A stretch of 7,625 bases of DNA from positions 1 through 7,625 of the forward strand of contig JAUYGP010000312.1 of assembly GCA_030690515.1 (NCBI GenBank), read 5' to 3'. Position 1 is the first letter of the stretch; the number at the start of each line of letters is the position of its first letter. The notes beneath the pieces were generated by a model, which worked only from the letters and a program-made list of their open reading frames with translations, searched no databases and had not been told where the DNA came from. This DNA comes from Giesbergeria sp. Its GTDB lineage: Bacteria; Pseudomonadota; Gammaproteobacteria; Burkholderiales; Burkholderiaceae_C. The position numbers and the translations under genes were made by a program. Positions 5,421 through 7,625 of this stretch are shown here, piece after piece.

Positions 5421-6269
5421 TCAGTATTTGTATACGCCCTGGCCTGTCTTGCGGCCCAGGCGGCCTGCGGCGACCATTTCGCGCAGCAGCGGGCAGGCGC
5501 GGTACTTGCTGTCGCCAAACTCCTGCAGGTACACGTCCATCACCGCCAGGCACACGTCCAGGCCCACCATGTCGGCCAGGGCCAGCGGGCCGATGGGCTG
5601 GTTGCAGCCCAGCTTCATGCCGGCGTCGATGTCTTCGGGCGTGGCCAGACCTTCGGCCAGCACGAAGAAGGCCTCGTTGATCATGGGGACCAGGATGCGG
5701 TTGACCACAAAACCGGGTGCGTTCTTCACGGTGATCGGGGTCTTGCCCAGGGCCACGGCCATGGCCTTGACGGCGTCGTGCGTGGCATCCGAGGTTTGCA
5801 GGCCCCGGATAATCTCCACCAGCGCCATCATGGGCACGGGGTTGAAGAAGTGCATGCCGATGAACTTGTCGGCTCGGCTGGTGGCGGCCGCCAGCTTCGT
5901 GATCGAGATCGACGAGGTGTTGGAGGCGATCAGCACCTCGGGCCCGACGATGCCATCGATCTGCTTGAGGATCTTGAGCTTGAGCTCGTAGTTCTCGGTG
6001 GCGGCCTCGATCACCAGTTGGGCAGCCTTGAGGTCGTCGTAGCTGGTAGAGGTCTTGATGCGCGCCATTGCGGCATCCTTGTCGGCCTGCGAAATCTTTT
6101 CTTTCTTGATCAGGCGGTCGAGGCTGGAGCTGACGGTGGCCAGACCTTTTTGCACTGCAGCATCCGAAATATCGACCATCACCACGTGCACGCCCGAGAC
6201 CGCGCAGGCCTGCGCAATGCCATTGCCCATGGTGCCGGCGCCGATGATGCCTACTGTCTTGATATCCAT
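5421..6269 (-). CDS. hbd: 3-hydroxybutyryl-CoA / 3-hydroxyacyl-CoA dehydrogenase, 282 aa
   Basis: Cytosolic NAD(P)-dependent oxidoreductase that interconverts L-3-hydroxyacyl-CoA and 3-oxoacyl-CoA, in short-chain fatty acid or aromatic (phenylacetyl-CoA type) degradation. The 282 aa equal the length of clostridial Hbd. The N-terminal Rossmann domain has VGIIGAGTMGNGIAQ with the GxGxxG at 10-15 and the nucleotide-ribose Asp33. Catalytic residues are in place: Ser119 in SNTSSISIT, His140 in GMHFFNPVP, Glu152 in LVEIIRG and Asn190 in APGFVVNR. The C-terminal dimerisation domain ends with GRKTGQGVYKY. The ATG at 6269 follows GAAGAGG by nine bases on the - strand; an in-frame extension to 6371 has no family similarity. 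There is no thiolase or hydratase neighbour here, so the pathway (hbd versus paaH-type role) stays open. It is divergent from the GMC oxidoreductase gene. Confidence 0.95.
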   Translation of the reverse strand: MDIKTVGIIGAGTMGNGIAQACAVSGVHVVMVDISDAAVQKGLATVSSSLDRLIKKEKISQADKDAAMARIKTSTSYDDLKAAQLVIEAATENYELKLKILKQIDGIVGPEVLIASNTSSISITKLAAATSRADKFIGMHFFNPVPMMALVEIIRGLQTSDATHDAVKAMAVALGKTPITVKNAPGFVVNRILVPMINEAFFVLAEGLATPEDIDAGMKLGCNQPIGPLALADMVGLDVCLAVMDVYLQEFGDSKYRACPLLREMVAAGRLGRKTGQGVYKY

Positions 6270-6383
6270 ATAGTGAAACCTCTTCAAAGTGAAACAGACA
6301 CGGGAATCGTATCGGTATTTGCCCGCGGCTTCGAGTAAGGTGGTGACAGGGTAGCCAACCAAGGCGGCCAAAGGACAAGACGT
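6270..6383. promoter_or_regulatory. Divergent intergenic region between hbd and the GMC oxidoreductase gene
   Basis: These 114 bases must contain the start signals of both divergent genes. A direct repeat of GTGAAAC (6273-6279 and 6289-6295, 16 bases apart) lies next to the hbd start; on the - strand it brackets the hbd ribosome site. I find no convincing -35/-10 pair on either strand. Confidence 0.35.
6371..6375 (+). promoter_or_regulatory. Ribosome binding site of the GMC oxidoreductase gene
   Basis: AAGGA eight bases before the ATG at 6384 fixes this start; the conserved FAD-binding motif begins four residues later, so no longer or shorter start fits. Confidence 0.65.
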
Positions 6384-7625
6384 ATGTTCGATTACATCGT
6401 GGTAGGGGGTGGCTCAGCCGGCAGCGTGCTGGCAGGGCGTTTGAGCGAAGACCCGGCAGTGCGTGTGTGCCTGCTGGAGGCGGGCCCGGCCGACAAGAGC
6501 GTGCTCATCCACTGCCCGGCAGGCCTGGCCGTGATGGCCAAATACGAGCTCAATGGCTGGGGCCAGAACACCACGCCCCAGCCCGGACTGGGCGGGCGCC
6601 GCGGCTACCAGCCCCGGGGCAAGGTGCTTGGGGGGTCCAGCTCGATCAACGCCATGATCTACGCGCGTGGGCAGAGTGCCGACTATGACTTCTGGGCCGC
6701 GCAGGGCAACCCCGGCTGGGGTTGGAGCGATGTGCTGCCCTACTTCAAGCGGGCCGAAAACAACGAGCGCGGTGCCGACGCATGGCACGGCAGCGGCGGT
6801 CCGCTGAATGTGGCGGATCTGCGCTCCCCCAACCCGTTCAGCCAGGTCTTTGTCGATGCCGGGGTGCAGGCCGGCCACGCGCACAACCCGGACTTCAATG
6901 GCGCCTCGCAGGAAGGCGTGGGGCTGTACCAGGTCACCCACCGCAATGGCGAACGTTTCAGCGCCGCCAAGGCCTACCTTACGCCGCACCTGGCACGCCC
7001 CAACCTGCAGGTGATCACCGGCGCGCATGCCACGCGCATCCTGGTGGAAAACCGCCGCGCCGTGGGCGTGGAATACCGCCAGGGCGGCGCCGTGCAGCAG
7101 CTGCGCTGCACCCGCGAAGTGCTGCTCAGTGCCGGTGCGCTGCTCTCGCCCCAACTGCTCATGCTCTCGGGCATTGGCCCGGGCGCCGAACTGCAGCGCC
7201 ACGGCATCGAAGTGCTGCACGATCTGCCCGGCGTGGGCGCGCACCTGCACGACCACCCCGACGTGGTGCAGGTGATGGATGCGCCCCGCCTGACCGATCT
7301 GTTCGGCCTGTCGCTGCCGGGCCTGGGCCATCTGTGGAATGGTGTGCGCGAATGGCGCAGCCGCCGCACCGGCATGCTGACCACCAACTTTGCCGAAGCC
7401 GGGGGTTTCATCCGCAGCCAGCCGTCCGAGCCCGCGCCCGATGTGCAGCTGCACTTTGTGATTGGCAAGCTGGTCGACCATGGGCGCAAGACCGTGCTGG
7501 GCCATGGCTACTCGTGCCATGTCTGCCTGCTGCAGCCCGTGAGCCGGGGCCGCGTGGGCCTGGCCAGCAACAACCCGCTGGACCTGCCGCTGGTGGATCC
7601 CAACTTCCTGGGTGAGCGGGCCGAC
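6384..7625 (+). CDS. GMC family FAD-dependent oxidoreductase (choline dehydrogenase-like), 3' end outside the window
   Basis: Flavoprotein of the glucose-methanol-choline family that oxidises alcohols. The first 414 residues are present, of a family length of about 530-560. Visible: the FAD dinucleotide fold YIVVGGGSAGSVLAGRL (GxGxxG at 8-13) with LLEAG and Glu32; GMC signature 1, RGKVLGGSSSINAMIYARG at 78-96; the PYFKRAEN segment at 119-126; GMC signature 2, SAGALLSPQLLMLSGIGP at 249-266; and GVGAHLHDHP at 283-292, where the family usually has NLQDHP. The C-terminal catalytic His/Asn region is beyond the edge. The ATG at 6384 follows AAGGA by eight bases, and the frame has no stop to 7625. 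The best matches from memory are choline or polyethylene glycol/alcohol dehydrogenases; the substrate cannot be assigned. No bet genes are next to it, so a betA name is not justified. Confidence 0.93.
   Translation, partial: MFDYIVVGGGSAGSVLAGRLSEDPAVRVCLLEAGPADKSVLIHCPAGLAVMAKYELNGWGQNTTPQPGLGGRRGYQPRGKVLGGSSSINAMIYARGQSADYDFWAAQGNPGWGWSDVLPYFKRAENNERGADAWHGSGGPLNVADLRSPNPFSQVFVDAGVQAGHAHNPDFNGASQEGVGLYQVTHRNGERFSAAKAYLTPHLARPNLQVITGAHATRILVENRRAVGVEYRQGGAVQQLRCTREVLLSAGALLSPQLLMLSGIGPGAELQRHGIEVLHDLPGVGAHLHDHPDVVQVMDAPRLTDLFGLSLPGLGHLWNGVREWRSRRTGMLTTNFAEAGGFIRSQPSEPAPDVQLHFVIGKLVDHGRKTVLGHGYSCHVCLLQPVSRGRVGLASNNPLDLPLVDPNFLGERAD

Noticed and set aside
5209..6378. 389-codon open frame on the - strand overlapping hbd in another phase
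   Set aside because: It is a shadow of hbd, rich in Arg, Gly and His, and it would read through the GC-rich repeat and terminator.
6414..7520. 368-codon - strand frame opposite the GMC oxidoreductase
   Set aside because: The + strand frame carries all GMC signatures without interruption to the window edge, so this is an antisense shadow.
1..7625. Defence island, mobile element or novel multi-gene system
   Set aside because: No transposase, integrase, nuclease, phage, CRISPR or toxin gene is visible, base composition is uniform apart from short elements, and nearly every gene belongs to a known family.

Overview
The window is chromosomal DNA of high GC content from a betaproteobacterium. It most resembles the Comamonadaceae (Acidovorax-like). 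I base this on codon usage, on the protein types, and on two short non-coding sequences that look like dispersed repeats I remember from that family. The family assignment rests on recollection, not on a search. No rRNA, tRNA, CRISPR array, transposase, phage gene or toxin-antitoxin pair is visible. The content is ordinary housekeeping and stress genes, and I do not see a new multi-gene system.

Layout from left to right. The 3' part of htpG (Hsp90 chaperone, + strand) ends at 884 and is followed by a strong, probably bidirectional terminator. A small hypothetical gene (110 aa, - strand) converges on it and has a recognisable sigma70-type promoter. Next on the - strand come srkA (stress response kinase A, 1430-2470) and, upstream of it, a DUF2855 gene (2508-3599). 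The 37-base gap and shared strand suggest one transcript, DUF2855 then srkA. A short AT-richer hairpin sequence at 1850-1921 lies inside the srkA reading frame and encodes part of the kinase. Divergent from this pair is a 141 aa two-helix potassium channel gene (3741-4166, + strand).

The next unit is an organic peroxide defence module on the - strand: ohrR (MarR-family two-cysteine sensor, 4713-5171) and ohr (organic hydroperoxide reductase, 4243-4659). A near-classical OhrR operator, perfect palindrome CAATTAAATTG, sits just upstream of ohrR with a second imperfect palindrome 20 bases away. The module therefore looks autoregulated, and ohr is probably expressed by read-through from the ohrR promoter.

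A 250-base non-coding stretch (5172-5420) carries the operators, a minus-strand intrinsic terminator and a GC-rich three-hairpin repeat. It separates ohrR from a 3-hydroxyacyl/3-hydroxybutyryl-CoA dehydrogenase gene (5421-6269, - strand). Divergent from that gene, a GMC-family FAD oxidoreductase (choline dehydrogenase-like) starts at 6384 and runs off the right edge. Several genes (htpG, srkA, ohrR-ohr) concern protein damage and oxidative stress. Whether their proximity is functional or incidental cannot be decided from this window.
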